From Staphylococcus americanisciuri (GTDB lineage Bacteria; Bacillota; Bacilli; Staphylococcales; Staphylococcaceae): a stretch of 64,000 nucleotides of DNA. The notes under the pieces were generated by a model. The model was not told the origin of the DNA, made no database searches, and worked only from the letters and a program-made list of their open reading frames with translations. Positions 38,088-47,846 of this stretch are shown in pieces (position 1 is the stretch's first letter; each line of letters opens with the position of its first letter). The stretch covers positions 186,001-250,000 of the forward strand of contig NZ_JANUXY010000001.1 in NCBI RefSeq assembly GCF_024814435.1. Direction: 5' to 3'. Both the position numbers and the translations under genes were made by a program.

Positions 38088-38245
38088 TTTATTAATTTTA
38101 TTTATCATTAGTGTAACGAATCCTTTAGCTGAATACAATATAGATGTTTAATTCATCAAAAATTTAGGATCAATTAATAATAATGTATTCAAATAATAGT
38201 GAAATTGAAATTCCAATCCCAACGCTTGCATGTGATAGTCTTAAC

Positions 38246-39991
38246 TTATTGCTGTACAGGGTATTTTGGTAGTTTAATTGTAAATGTTGTTCCTACGTTA
38301 ACCTCACTTTTTACTTCAATCGTACCGCGATGAGCATCGATAATCATACGTGTGATAAAGAGACCTAGCCCCGTTCCTTGTTTGCCTCGTTTTCGTGCTG
38401 CATCGGCTTTGTAGAAACGTTCAAATACTTTGTCGACATGTTCAGGGGCAATACCGACGCCTGTATCTTGAACCTTTAGAATATGGTGCAATGTCGTTTC
38501 ATGTGCATGAATTGAAATTCTGTCTCCTGGTCTTGTGTACCGCGATGCATTGTCTATAAGATTCGTTAAAACTTGTTCCATGCGGTCAAAATCATAATAC
38601 CAATTCTCTAACATAGTGCCATTGAGTTGAAAATCTAAATTCAACTCCAATTCATTTGCTTGTTGTCGATATTTCGTCGCCATCTTATTAACCAATTCAT
38701 ACATCGGTCTTACTTCAGGTGTAATGTTAATACCGTCTGCATCAATTTTGGCAACATCTAACAATTCATTGACAAGTCGACTTAAACGCTTCGTTTCATC
38801 AAGTACAATAAGCAAAAATTCATGAATATCTTCAGGTTCTGTTACCACACCATCAACAATCGATTCCGTATAGCCTTGTAATAATGAAATAGGCGTTCTC
38901 AGTTCGTGTGAGACACTCGCGATAAAATCTTTTTTCATCTGTTCCATATGGTGTTCTTTAGTCATATCTCGAATGATGACAACGAGACCACTTTCTTTAT
39001 TCGTCTGAATGCGATCGATATAACTCATGATGACTTCGTAATGCTGTTGGTTGATTTCATATTCGCGATACTTTGTTTGTTGACTCGCAAATGTTTGATT
39101 AATCTGTGCATCAAAGAGTGCTTTATCATCCACTGTCATATCTAGCATCATTTTATGCGCAAGATTGTTGGAGAGGATAATCTGTCGTTGATGGTTAATT
39201 CCTAAAACACCTTGTGCCATAGAATTAATCAGTGTATCACGAATATTTTTCGAAGTTGTAAGTGCATCTATATGATTTTGAATGTGGTGGTTCATTTGAT
39301 TAAAAGCGATTGCCAATTCACCAATTTCATCTTTTGTCTGTACATATACTTGCTTATTATAGTGCCCTTTTGCTATTTCTTGTGCTTGCGTCTTAAGTTG
39401 TCGTAAAGGATTTGTAATTCTCGTTGACAAGAAAAAGGCAAAAATTGTTGTGATGATTAGAAAAATAACGGCTGTAATTAAAATAGTAATCGCAATAACA
39501 TTATTTGTATCATCAATACTACGCAAATCTTCATAGATGTAAATGGCAGATTTTTGCCCTTTCGCATCCTGAGTTGGATACCCTAAAAGAACATATGCAC
39601 GCTGTTTACCATCAACTTTAAACGTGACATGTTTCAGTGCTTTTTGTTGTGTTGTTAATACATTACTTAGTCGACGATCTTGTTCAATCACCTTTTGCAT
39701 ATGTCTTTTTAGTGGTTGATTAGACGTTTGAGCAGTACTTTCAGGTAGTATAATCCCTTTATCACCTTCTAATAGCAGCTCGCTATGTTCAATTGCAAGT
39801 TGCCTATTTTCGCTTTTTTCTATGAGGGTACTAATGTTTTCGGCATTTTCATATAAGGACTGTTCCGTTTGTTGCGTGAAATAATATTGTATAAAAGTAA
39901 TGAGTGCTGCACTTAATAAAATTAAAACTGTCGTTACTATAAAAATAATAGTTAACCACAGTTTAATAACGACACTATTTAGACGTTTCAT
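38246..39991 (-). CDS. srrB: Sensor histidine kinase SrrB
   Basis: Membrane kinase sensing respiratory/oxygen state, partner of SrrA. The 581-residue protein has a first membrane helix (about 12-34), an extracytoplasmic sensor region of about 130 residues, a second helix (about 160-185), a HAMP linker (TRITNPLRQLKTQAQEIAKG) and a PAS-like part. The H-box is DFIASVSHELRTPISLLQGY, and the ATPase domain has the N-box LIDNASRYT and G-box QGTGLGLFITRMI. The ATG at 39991 (MKRLNSVVIKLWL) matches known SrrB N termini. It overlaps the srrA end by 17 bases. Confidence 0.94.
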   Translation of the reverse strand: MKRLNSVVIKLWLTIIFIVTTVLILLSAALITFIQYYFTQQTEQSLYENAENISTLIEKSENRQLAIEHSELLLEGDKGIILPESTAQTSNQPLKRHMQKVIEQDRRLSNVLTTQQKALKHVTFKVDGKQRAYVLLGYPTQDAKGQKSAIYIYEDLRSIDDTNNVIAITILITAVIFLIITTIFAFFLSTRITNPLRQLKTQAQEIAKGHYNKQVYVQTKDEIGELAIAFNQMNHHIQNHIDALTTSKNIRDTLINSMAQGVLGINHQRQIILSNNLAHKMMLDMTVDDKALFDAQINQTFASQQTKYREYEINQQHYEVIMSYIDRIQTNKESGLVVIIRDMTKEHHMEQMKKDFIASVSHELRTPISLLQGYTESIVDGVVTEPEDIHEFLLIVLDETKRLSRLVNELLDVAKIDADGINITPEVRPMYELVNKMATKYRQQANELELNLDFQLNGTMLENWYYDFDRMEQVLTNLIDNASRYTRPGDRISIHAHETTLHHILKVQDTGVGIAPEHVDKVFERFYKADAARKRGKQGTGLGLFITRMIIDAHRGTIEVKSEVNVGTTFTIKLPKYPVQQ

Positions 39992-40700
39992 CTGCTTGTG
40001 AAACCTCAAATTTATAGCCTACGCCCCAAACAGTCTGAATCATTGATGCAGCATCATTTGACACGCGATTTAATTTTTCACGCAAACGTTTAACATGTGT
40101 ATCTACCGTGCGTAAATCCCCATAAAACTCATAATGCCATACTTCTTTTAACAATTGCTCGCGATCAAATACCTTATTCGGTGTTTTGGCTAAGAAAATT
40201 AACAGCTCATATTCTTTAGGTGTTAAGTTGACCGGTGAACCATCTGCCAATACTTTGTGTGCATCATTATCAATTGTGAGATGTTGAAACTCAATCATAT
40301 CACGTGCATGTGGTTCATTTTGTTCGGTGATTGCAGACTGTGTACGTCTCAATAAAGCTTTGACACGCAATACGACTTCACGTGGGGAAAAAGGTTTAAC
40401 GATATAGTCATCGGCGCCCGATTCAAAACCTTCTACACGATTGTTTTCTTCACCTTTTGCGGTCAACATAATAATCGGCGTATCTTTTGTTTCACGCAGA
40501 CGCATTGCCACTTCAAGCCCGTCCATTTCTGGCAACATCAAGTCTAACAAGATACACGCATAATCATATTTTGTTGCTAATTCGAATGCTTCACGCCCAT
40601 CACTGGCTTCTGCAACTTCATAACCTTCTCTTTCAAGAAATAATCTAAGTAATTTCCTGATACGATGTTCATCATCAACGACTAAGATTTCTTTAGTCAC
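39975..40700 (-). CDS. srrA: Response regulator SrrA
   Basis: OmpR-family regulator of the switch between aerobic and anaerobic metabolism. The 241-residue protein has a receiver domain with VVDDE and the phospho-acceptor Asp in ILLDLMLPEMDG (near 53), Lys in ADDYIVKPFSPRE (near 104), and a winged-helix output domain (LTPKEYELLIFLAKTPNKVF, DTHVKRLREKL). The start is GTG at 40700 with GGAGG eight bases upstream; the longer frame to 40739 is not conserved. First gene of srrA-srrB. Confidence 0.95.
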   Translation of the reverse strand: MTKEILVVDDEHRIRKLLRLFLEREGYEVAEASDGREAFELATKYDYACILLDLMLPEMDGLEVAMRLRETKDTPIIMLTAKGEENNRVEGFESGADDYIVKPFSPREVVLRVKALLRRTQSAITEQNEPHARDMIEFQHLTIDNDAHKVLADGSPVNLTPKEYELLIFLAKTPNKVFDREQLLKEVWHYEFYGDLRTVDTHVKRLREKLNRVSNDAASMIQTVWGVGYKFEVSQADETSK

Positions 40701-40972
40701 AAGACATACCTCCCACATAAGTTGACATTTTATACTCAATGCATATTATAGCATATTGTTGTTTATACTTGATAATAAAAGAATAAGAGACGAAACATAA
40801 ACAATTTTCATATTGGTTCATCTCTTAATATTATAGCATGTGAATTAATTCGCATAATAGTAGGGAAATCTCTACTATATTTTCAAGAATGTGTAAGTTT
40901 GAAATTGCATATGGATATATCAGTCAGCGATAAGGTTCTGTGTCATTCGATGACTATGCCACAAAAATGACT

Positions 40973-41713
40973 TTAATGTGTGCCACTTTGTGCTAATTGG
41001 CGTAAAGTCTTAACTTCATGTGGTGATAGTACACGCCCTTCACCAGCACCTAGCCCTTTTAAAGTCAATGGACCGAATGAGATGCGAGAAAGTTTTGTGA
41101 CTTTAAAACCAAAATGCTCAAACATACGGCGGACTTGACGGTTACGTCCTTCCGTAATCGTAATTTCAACTAAAGAAGTATTTTTTTCTTTGTTTTGTTT
41201 TTTTACTTTAACTTGTGCTGGTTGTGTTTTACCATCTTCTAACACAATCCCTTGTTCCAATTGCTTAACTTGTTCTCTTAAAATATAGCCTTCAATTTTA
41301 GCGATATATGTTTTGGGAATCTTGTATTTCGGATGTGTCATTAAGTTCGTAAATTCACCGTCATTTGTTAACAGTAGTACACCTGATGTATCATAATCGA
41401 GGCGTCCCACTGGATAGATTCGTGTTTCCAGATCATCAAAATAATCTGTCACGACGGTTCTACCACGATCATCAGAAACACTCGTAATCACTTGTGCTGG
41501 TTTGTAGAATAAAATATACAGCTTATCCTCGAGTTCTAATGGAATCCCTTCAACTGAAACTTCATCAGATGGTCGTACTTTTGTACCGAGTTCTGTGACA
41601 GTCTTGCCATTTACTTGAACTTTCCCCTCTTGGATGAGTTTTTCAGCTTTACGACGTGAGGTATAGCCACTATTAGCGATGCGTTTTTGTAGGCGTTCTA
41701 ATTCTTTGCTCAT
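40973..41713 (-). CDS. rluB: 23S rRNA pseudouridine synthase RluB
   Basis: Modifies 23S rRNA (family position 2605 in E. coli numbering). The 246-residue protein has an N-terminal S4 RNA-binding domain ([32 protein letters not shown]). The catalytic motif is [20 protein letters not shown] (Asp near 107), followed by [20 protein letters not shown]. It overlaps scpB by four bases, as in the Bacillus scpA-scpB-rluB cluster. Confidence 0.95.
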   Translation of the reverse strand: MSKELERLQKRIANSGYTSRRKAEKLIQEGKVQVNGKTVTELGTKVRPSDEVSVEGIPLELEDKLYILFYKPAQVITSVSDDRGRTVVTDYFDDLETRIYPVGRLDYDTSGVLLLTNDGEFTNLMTHPKYKIPKTYIAKIEGYILREQVKQLEQGIVLEDGKTQPAQVKVKKQNKEKNTSLVEITITEGRNRQVRRMFEHFGFKVTKLSRISFGPLTLKGLGAGEGRVLSPHEVKTLRQLAQSGTH

Positions 41714-42258
41714 GTGTTGTGTTGTCCTTTCTGGTTAACAAGATTACTAAAAAATGATTCGATTTCTTCTGTTTCTTCATCAGTTGTTGGCAGTTCAGAG
41801 AGTGACTCTAAGCCAAAAACATTTAAAAACAGATCTGTTGTGTACAGCTGTTGTCCCCTTACATCTGGTTGTTGCTTTGGTTCGACAAGGCCTTTTGCAA
41901 TCAGTGTTTTCACTGGCCCGTCGGAAGCAATTCCGCGAATCAATTCGATATCACTGCGTGTCACAGGTTGGTTGTAAGCAATAATTGCTAAGACTTCCAT
42001 CGATGCTTGTGAAAGTTTTGTCGAGACTTTGTTTAATATTAAAGATTCGATATAAGGTTCCATTTCTTTCTGTGTGGTTAAAACATAAGTTTGACCATAT
42101 TTTTGAACAGTTAACCCAGGTAGTTTTAAGTTTGTCAGTACTTCGTTAAGTGTGGGTTCATCAATATCTAATGATGTTAATAACTGATCTACTTCAATGC
42201 CATCTTCCCCGACCGTGTATAGCAAAGCGGTAATCGCTGCATTAAGATTGTGTGCCAT
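41710..42258 (-). CDS. scpB: Segregation and condensation protein B
   Basis: Winged-helix subunit of the SMC-ScpAB condensin complex. The 182-residue protein shows [16 protein letters not shown] at the N terminus, then the family core [46 protein letters not shown] (about 82-128). It ends in an acidic tail. The start overlaps scpA by 17 bases and the stop overlaps rluB. Confidence 0.95.
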   Translation of the reverse strand: MAHNLNAAITALLYTVGEDGIEVDQLLTSLDIDEPTLNEVLTNLKLPGLTVQKYGQTYVLTTQKEMEPYIESLILNKVSTKLSQASMEVLAIIAYNQPVTRSDIELIRGIASDGPVKTLIAKGLVEPKQQPDVRGQQLYTTDLFLNVFGLESLSELPTTDEETEEIESFFSNLVNQKGQHNT

Positions 42259-42976
42259 AGTTGACTCCTTTAGTGATTTCTATATTATGAAATGCTTCGA
42301 CTTGTTGCATTTGAATTGCACCCGTTTTTGCCATTTCTAATAAAGCTAAAAAGTATGTCACGACATGTTCGATAGATTCGTTAAAATCAAACAAATCAAA
42401 AAAATTAATATTCTGATGTTTGTTTAACTGTTGATAAATACGATCGGTCGACTGTTGAATCGTAAACGTCTCTTTCTTAATCTCAACAGCTTTTGGTTTT
42501 TTGAGTGCGATGCGGTGCTTCATTTTTTGATAAGCGACAATCAATTCGGTAAGATCGATATGTGTCCCTTCAGGCATATGTTCTGTTAGTTCATATTTAG
42601 ACAAATCTGAAGGTGTTTTCGTGTATAGATGACTACGTATTTCTCTGCTATCATTTAACATTTCGGCATATGCTTTGTAGTTTTGATACTCAATTAGTTT
42701 GCCGACAAGTTCTTCACGTGGATCTTCTTCAATCAGATCATCCGAGTTATGGTCTGGTAACAATAATTTGCTTTTGATGACTAAGAGTTCTGAAGCCATC
42801 ACTAAGTATTCACTTGCGATATTAATTTCTAGTTGCTTCATCGCATGGACATATTGCATATACTGTTCTGTTAATGCTTTCATCGGAATATCATAAATAT
42901 CGATTTCAAACTGCTGAATTAAATGTAATAATAAGTCCAATGGGCCATTAAAGGCGTCTAATTTTACTTCATACAT
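42242..42976 (-). CDS. scpA: Segregation and condensation protein A
   Basis: Kleisin subunit bridging the SMC dimer and recruiting ScpB. The 244-residue protein starts [31 protein letters not shown], the kleisin signature. It continues [22 protein letters not shown] and ends with a winged helix ([22 protein letters not shown]). First gene of scpA-scpB-rluB; divergent from the DUF309 gene. Confidence 0.95.
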   Translation of the reverse strand: MYEVKLDAFNGPLDLLLHLIQQFEIDIYDIPMKALTEQYMQYVHAMKQLEINIASEYLVMASELLVIKSKLLLPDHNSDDLIEEDPREELVGKLIEYQNYKAYAEMLNDSREIRSHLYTKTPSDLSKYELTEHMPEGTHIDLTELIVAYQKMKHRIALKKPKAVEIKKETFTIQQSTDRIYQQLNKHQNINFFDLFDFNESIEHVVTYFLALLEMAKTGAIQMQQVEAFHNIEITKGVNYGTQS

Positions 42977-43070
42977 ACTTAAAGCCTCTCTAATTTGCTT
43001 GTTAGGTGCATCTTACCAAAAAATATTATAGCATGTTTATTGTTGAGAATAAATTTTAGGAGAGATAGTC

Positions 43071-43586
43071 ATGCAAAATGCGCTGATTGAATTTTACTAC
43101 CAATTTCATGCAAAGCAACATTATTTTCTATGTCACGATATATTAGAAGATGCATGGAAAGCTCAAGATCAATATGCGAAAGATGACTTAATCGTCAGTT
43201 TGATATTATTCGCAACAGGTTCATATCACTACAGACGTCAAAATTTTCATGGGGCATATCGTTCTTATCGAAAAGCAGGAAAGATAGTGGAAAATTATAG
43301 TGATGAAGCCATTGAAGCACTCGGTTTAGTACCGCATGCATTTCGCCAACAGATTCAAATATTAGTTACTGCTACTAAAGCAGAAAAGCCGTTCCAACCC
43401 ATTGAAATACTTCTAACAGCAACAATATATCAAAAATTGTTAACACATTATCCGTCTTATAAATGGTATAGTGCTATTGTGAAAACACCGTCGATTATGC
43501 ATCACCATCGTAATCGTGATCGTTCTGATGTCATAGCTGCGAGGGAAATGGCTTTAAGTAAACGCCAGAAAAATAAAAAATACTAG
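43071..43586 (+). CDS. DUF309 family protein
   Basis: A 171-residue soluble helical protein. The DUF309 signature FLCHDILEDAWKAQDQ (HD.LE..W, about 17-32) and the following ILFATGSYHYRRQNFHGAYRSYRKAG are clear. A metal-binding or hydrolase role has been guessed for this family but is unproven. The C-terminal extension is rich in His, Arg and Lys (IMHHHRNRDRSD). It is divergent from scpA, like ypuF beside scpA in Bacillus. Confidence 0.85.
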   Translation: MQNALIEFYYQFHAKQHYFLCHDILEDAWKAQDQYAKDDLIVSLILFATGSYHYRRQNFHGAYRSYRKAGKIVENYSDEAIEALGLVPHAFRQQIQILVTATKAEKPFQPIEILLTATIYQKLLTHYPSYKWYSAIVKTPSIMHHHRNRDRSDVIAAREMALSKRQKNKKY

Positions 43587-43642
43587 GGGATGGAACGACA
43601 GAATCTTTTTTAGAACAATGAGATTCCTGTTCCACTCCCTAG
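43583..43642. terminator. Convergent terminator of DUF309 gene and xerD; repeat family 2 hairpin
   Basis: CTAGGG..TGGAAC pairs with GTTCCA..CCCTAG, and inner GAATC with GATTC, around the loop core TTTTTTAGAACAATGA. The same loop core recurs at 31702-31720 and, on the minus strand, at 56792-56817, marking a dispersed staphylococcal-type intergenic hairpin. Confidence 0.75.
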
Positions 43643-43652
43643 TGCACGAATA

Positions 43653-44540
43653 TCACGCTCTAGGATGGTAAGATTGATATATTTTTCTAATCTGTGTGCT
43701 AGAAATGTGTGTGTATAGCTGTGTTGTCGAAATATCAGAGTGACCTAACATTTCTTGTACAGCGCGTAAATCTGCCCCATTCTCCAATAAGTGTGTTGCA
43801 AATGAGTGACGCAGTGTATGAGGGGTTAAGCGCTTCGAAAGACCAGCTTTAATACCTGCTTGTTTAATCATCTTCCAAACGCCTTGTCGAGATAAAGGTT
43901 TTCCTTGTAAGTTAAGAAATAGGACATCTGTGACCGTTTTTTTCAATAGTTGCGGGCGGATTTCTTGTATGTAATGGGTTAAATAGTCAATTACCGTTTC
44001 ACCTAGCGGAATGATCCGTTCTTTGTTTCCTTTACCGAAGACTTTGACAAATCCCATCATTAGATTGACGTCTTGTACTTCTACATATATCAATTCCGAT
44101 ACACGCATTCCTGTTGCATAGAGTAACTCCAGCATTGTTCGGTTACGATAATCGTTCAGTTTAGTCAATTCAAATGAATCTAACAACTGATCTACCTCGT
44201 CAATCGATAAAACATCTGGTAACTTTCGCTCATATTTAGGCGTTGTAATCAACACAGTTGGGTCTTGGGAAGCATATCGTTCACGTAGAGCAAATTGGTG
44301 AAAACTGCGAATCGTGGATGTGAAACGAGCGATTGATTTTGCGGACTGTCCTTCATCGTGTCGAGAGCCAAAAAATTGCTGAATTACATCACGTGTTACA
44401 AAATCTAAATGGGTGATTTTCTGTGATTGCAAATAGTTGATATACTGATTCAAGTCACGACGATATGCAGCAATGGTGTTAGCTGACAAGCCCTTTTCTA
44501 GCTGTATAAATCTTAAAAACTCGTCTCGTATCTCTTCCAT
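43653..44540 (-). CDS. xerD: Site-specific tyrosine recombinase XerD
   Basis: With XerC resolves chromosome dimers at dif. The 295-residue protein has the N-terminal SAM-like core (FLRFIQLEKGLSANTIAAYRRDL) and the catalytic set: Arg in LLYATGMRVSELIYV (near 148), Lys in KVFGKGNKERIIPL (near 172), HTLRHSFATHLL (near 243-246), His in LGHSDISTTQLYTH, and the Tyr nucleophile near 278. XerD rather than XerC is chosen from sequence and linkage to fur. No dif site was found nearby. Confidence 0.93.
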   Translation of the reverse strand: MEEIRDEFLRFIQLEKGLSANTIAAYRRDLNQYINYLQSQKITHLDFVTRDVIQQFFGSRHDEGQSAKSIARFTSTIRSFHQFALRERYASQDPTVLITTPKYERKLPDVLSIDEVDQLLDSFELTKLNDYRNRTMLELLYATGMRVSELIYVEVQDVNLMMGFVKVFGKGNKERIIPLGETVIDYLTHYIQEIRPQLLKKTVTDVLFLNLQGKPLSRQGVWKMIKQAGIKAGLSKRLTPHTLRHSFATHLLENGADLRAVQEMLGHSDISTTQLYTHISSTQIRKIYQSYHPRA

Positions 44541-44566
44541 CTATAGCCCTCGATTCTAGCAATGAT

Positions 44567-45025
44567 TTATGCTTCTGTTCCTTTTCCTTCTTGTTGACAC
44601 GTTTGACAAATACCATGAAATGTTAAACGGTGATCCAAAATTTTGAAGTCAAATTCATTTTCTACACGCTCTTCTACTTGCGGTAACAGGTCTTCATCAA
44701 TCTCATCCACACGTCCACATTCCATACATACTAGGTGATGGTGAAAATGCTTAGATCCCTCTTTGCGCAAATCGAAACGAGATACGCCGTCACCAAAACT
44801 TACCTTATCAACGACCTTAATATCTGCTAACAGCTCTAGTGTACGATAAACAGTTGCTAGCCCGATTTCAGGTGCTTTCTCTTTTACTTTTAAATAGACA
44901 TCTTCTGCACTGAGGTGGTCTGCCTCATTCTCGATAAGAACACGTACCGTTGCTTCGCGTTGAGGTGTTAATTTATATGATGCTTGCTGTAATTGTTGTT
45001 TTACGCGATTAAGTCGTTCTTCCAC
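44567..45025 (-). CDS. fur: Ferric uptake regulator Fur
   Basis: Iron-responsive repressor (PerR/Zur are paralogues). The 152-residue protein has a winged helix (LTPQREATVRVLIENEADHLSAEDVYLKV, GLATVYRTLELLADI) and the metal region HFHHHLVCMECGRVDEIDED, with a second CxxC (CQTCQQEG) for structural zinc. Its place between xerD and nudF is that of staphylococcal fur. The start is GTG at 45025 with GAGGAG upstream. No clear Fur box was found in its own leader. Confidence 0.92.
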   Translation of the reverse strand: MEERLNRVKQQLQQASYKLTPQREATVRVLIENEADHLSAEDVYLKVKEKAPEIGLATVYRTLELLADIKVVDKVSFGDGVSRFDLRKEGSKHFHHHLVCMECGRVDEIDEDLLPQVEERVENEFDFKILDHRLTFHGICQTCQQEGKGTEA

Positions 45026-45121
45026 GGCAGCTTCACTCCTCTACTGATAATTAAAATTAGTCTTGTTTATATGTCATTAAAATACCAGTAATTGAGAAAA
45101 AAAGCAATCATTTCCACCTGA

Positions 45122-45664
45122 TTATTTAGAATGATTATAAAATAATAATAGGTGCTGGAAGGCTATCAGTGTTTTAGCATCATTAATTTCTCTGTTTTTT
45201 ACAGCTTGTTCTACATCTGATAAAGAGTAGAGAACTGTTTTAACAAACTCATCTTCATCTAAGTTAACATCCCCTTTTTCGAGATCATTTGTAAAATAAA
45301 TAGAGATAAGTTCGTTCGAAAACCCAGGCGTGCCATATACATCGCCAATATGCTGCATCGTCTTAGCACGATAACCTGTTTCTTCTTCCAGCTCACGTCT
45401 TGCAGCAGCTTCACGGTCTTCACCCACTTCCAACTTACCAGCCGGAATCTCTAATAAAGCATGTTCTAATGGCTTGCGAAACTGTTTCACAAGAATGACT
45501 TGCCCTTCAGGATTCATTGCACAAACTGCAACAGCACCGTTATGTTTGACAACTTCTCGATACGCTGTCTTACCATTTGGAAGGGATACGAGATGTTTTT
45601 CGACATCAATGATACGTCCATGATATATCGTTTCTTTCTCAACGGTTGGTTCTTTGAAATTCAT
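45122..45664 (-). CDS. nudF: ADP-ribose pyrophosphatase (Nudix)
   Basis: Hydrolyses ADP-ribose to AMP and ribose 5-phosphate. The 180-residue protein has ETIYHGRIIDVEKHLVSLPNGK, the Nudix box GKLEVGEDREAAARRELEEETGY (about 88-110) and the ADPRase extension GDVYGTPGFSNE. The ATG at 45664 has GGAG upstream; the longer frame has no ribosome site. Divergent from the aldo/keto reductase gene, as yqkG and yqkF neighbour each other in Bacillus. Confidence 0.93.
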   Translation of the reverse strand: MNFKEPTVEKETIYHGRIIDVEKHLVSLPNGKTAYREVVKHNGAVAVCAMNPEGQVILVKQFRKPLEHALLEIPAGKLEVGEDREAAARRELEEETGYRAKTMQHIGDVYGTPGFSNELISIYFTNDLEKGDVNLDEDEFVKTVLYSLSDVEQAVKNREINDAKTLIAFQHLLLFYNHSK

Positions 45665-45740
45665 AAAAGCCACTCCTTTTATTTTGTACAAACTGTTTGA
45701 TATGATTACACATATAAAGTTTATCGGAAGGAGTCTTATC

Positions 45741-46649
45741 ATGCAAAAAAATATTTTAAAAAGTGGTATTGAGCTATCAGAATTAGGTTTGGGCTGCATG
45801 AGTCTGGGAACTGATGTACAACAAGCGCAGAAGATTATCGAAACAGCTCTTGAAGCGGGGATTACTTATTTTGATACAGCAGATATTTATGATAAAGGCG
45901 TTAATGAAGAGATTGTTGGCAAAATATTGCATCAATATCAACAAAGAGAGGATATTGTCATTGGTACCAAGGTTGGTAATCAGTTGCAACCGAATGGTGA
46001 TATGGTATGGAATCCATCAAAGCGTTATATCAAAGACAATATTAAACATTCTTTACGACGTTTAGGATTAGAACAACTGGACTTATACATGCTACATGGT
46101 GGTACGATTGAAGATCCATTAGATGAAACAATCAGTGCGTTCGAGGAATTGAAACAGGAAGGCCTTGTGAAAGCATACGGCTTATCTTCAATCAGACCTA
46201 ACGTCATAAGATATTATTTAGAAAACAGCCAAATTGAAGTGTTGATGTCACAATTCAATTTGATTGATAATCGCCCTGAGATGTTACTGAATGAAGTTCG
46301 TGAACATGGTGTAAAATTATTGGCACGTGGTCCCGTATTTAAGGGGTTGTTAACTAAAAATTATGAACAAGCACTCGCGCAAAAATTTGCAAAAGGTATT
46401 TTTGATTATGATGCTGCTTCATTAAAAGATACCGTATCTGCATTACATGATATAGAACCAGAATTAACAGCACTCAGCTTTAGTTATTTGAGATCATTTG
46501 ATGTTTTAGGTTCTATTATTGTAGGTGCAAGTTCAGTTCAACAGCTACAAGAGAATGTTGCACAATATAACAAAGAGATTGATTCAATAAATATTAACAA
46601 AGCACGATCAATTGTAAAAGACTTAAACTATACGCAACATCTTAAATAA
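45741..46649 (+). CDS. Aldo/keto reductase
   Basis: NADPH-dependent oxidoreductase of the AKR superfamily, YqkF-like; substrate unknown. The 302-residue protein has LSELGLGCMSLGTD, the catalytic Asp and Tyr in YFDTADIYDKGVNEEIVG (about 41-58), Lys in IVIGTKVGNQL (near 77) and His in LYMLHGGTIEDPL (near 112). The C-terminal cofactor loop is GSIIVGASSVQQLQENV. The ATG at 45741 follows GGAAGGAG. Confidence 0.92.
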   Translation: MQKNILKSGIELSELGLGCMSLGTDVQQAQKIIETALEAGITYFDTADIYDKGVNEEIVGKILHQYQQREDIVIGTKVGNQLQPNGDMVWNPSKRYIKDNIKHSLRRLGLEQLDLYMLHGGTIEDPLDETISAFEELKQEGLVKAYGLSSIRPNVIRYYLENSQIEVLMSQFNLIDNRPEMLLNEVREHGVKLLARGPVFKGLLTKNYEQALAQKFAKGIFDYDAASLKDTVSALHDIEPELTALSFSYLRSFDVLGSIIVGASSVQQLQENVAQYNKEIDSININKARSIVKDLNYTQHLK

Positions 46650-46995
46650 GTATATTGGTTTATAGTGGCGTGGATAAAATATTTATGTCTGACTTTGGCA
46701 ACGATGACTCAGCGTGAACAAGCTTATAAAAGTACATTGTCACGCCAGTCACCTGCTGGGCTTAGCTTCTAAATGATTAGATTTTGAATATGTCTTCTAG
46801 CCTCTTTGTCGATGTTTTGTTTATATCTTTTATGGTGGGATGGTAAGATGAGCCATTCTGCCTTTTCTTTTTGAGCGCACAATCACCATAGACTGTACGC
46901 TAAATGACAATAGCTATTTTAATGATAATATGAATAAAACGGGGTACTTATTATTGTCTTTACTCCACAGAAGCTGAACATCTTTATCTTATTAT
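46650..46995. other. Intergenic interval with a family 1 repeat
   Basis: About 345 bases between convergent genes, with no supportable reading frame. It contains the repeat hairpin at 46719-46757 and a weaker inverted repeat AGCG-ACA / TGT-CGCT at 46874-46903. No strong terminator with a U-run was found. Confidence 0.55.
46719..46757 (-). repeat. Dispersed intergenic hairpin repeat, family 1, copy 2
   Basis: On the minus strand CAGCAGGTGACTGGCGTGAC, then AATGTACTTTTA, matches copy 1 at 31642-31674. Its outer parts fold back: TGACTGGCGTGACA against TGTTCACGCTGAGTCA (out to 46714). Confidence 0.6.
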
Positions 46996-47763
46996 TTATT
47001 GCATTTTGCTCATAAAGAATGTCTTTCCGAGCTTTTCAAACAATCTCGGTGCGAGTTGATAGATTCTAAGCGCTCCAGCCATCCATTTCGGCGCATAAAA
47101 TTCTTGTTTCTTTTGGTACATGGCTTGAATAATCTTTGCGGCGAGTGGTTGAGGTTGCAACATAATACGTGACATTTTTTGTTGGTATTGTCCTGTTGGA
47201 TCAGCATGTATGTGAAAAGGCGTTGCAATAGGTCCCGTCATAACATTCAAGATATGATAAGAGGGTTCTTCAAAGCGTAATGCATTCAATATATGATTAA
47301 ATGCAGCTTTGCTCGCTGCATAATGTGCTCCGTGAGGTTGTGTCGCCATAGCGGCTTGACTACTAATTCCTACAATTGTTGCATCATGTGTTAAATATGG
47401 TTTCAGTTGCTTGAGAAGTAATACAAAGTGAAGTGTATTAACTTGATATGTCTGAATCATCTCAGTATGTGTGTGGTTGGTAATAGATTTAAAATAACCA
47501 AGACCTGCGCTATGAATCAAGCCATGATATCGTTTGCCTTGCATAGAGAATTGGTCAGATAGTGCTATGATATCGTCGGCACTCGTCATATCACAGGCTA
47601 TCCACGTGATATTGGGATAATCTAACTTAGGAAATAAGCGTTCTGCTTTCTCAACATCTCGGACTATCAACGTGAGATATATATTATGTTGATACAATTG
47701 TTTGGTGATCTCATAGCCCAGTCCACTGGTAGCACCTGTGATGATATAATGCTGTGTTGACAT
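46996..47763 (-). CDS. Short-chain dehydrogenase/reductase (YqjQ-like)
   Basis: NAD(P)-dependent oxidoreductase; substrate unknown. The 255-residue protein has the classical SDR motifs IITGATSGLGYEI (TGxxxGxG), HSAGLGYF (in place of NNAG), the Ser in VGISSQAAM (near 135) and YAASKAAFNHIL (YxxxK, near 149). The C-terminal part PKWMAGALRIYQLAPRLFEKLGKTFFMSK is typical of the YqjQ-like subgroup. Divergent from proC. Confidence 0.9.
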   Translation of the reverse strand: MSTQHYIITGATSGLGYEITKQLYQHNIYLTLIVRDVEKAERLFPKLDYPNITWIACDMTSADDIIALSDQFSMQGKRYHGLIHSAGLGYFKSITNHTHTEMIQTYQVNTLHFVLLLKQLKPYLTHDATIVGISSQAAMATQPHGAHYAASKAAFNHILNALRFEEPSYHILNVMTGPIATPFHIHADPTGQYQQKMSRIMLQPQPLAAKIIQAMYQKKQEFYAPKWMAGALRIYQLAPRLFEKLGKTFFMSKMQ

Positions 47764-47846
47764 AAAACCCCTCCTTTTTCATATTTTATACAATATATAT
47801 GTTACTATAGTGGATAGAAGAATACACATGAGGAAGTGAAAACTGT

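Noticed and set aside
43653-44540. xerD as a phage or island integrase
   Set aside because: Linkage to fur and nudF, full XerD length and lack of any surrounding foreign genes indicate the housekeeping recombinase.
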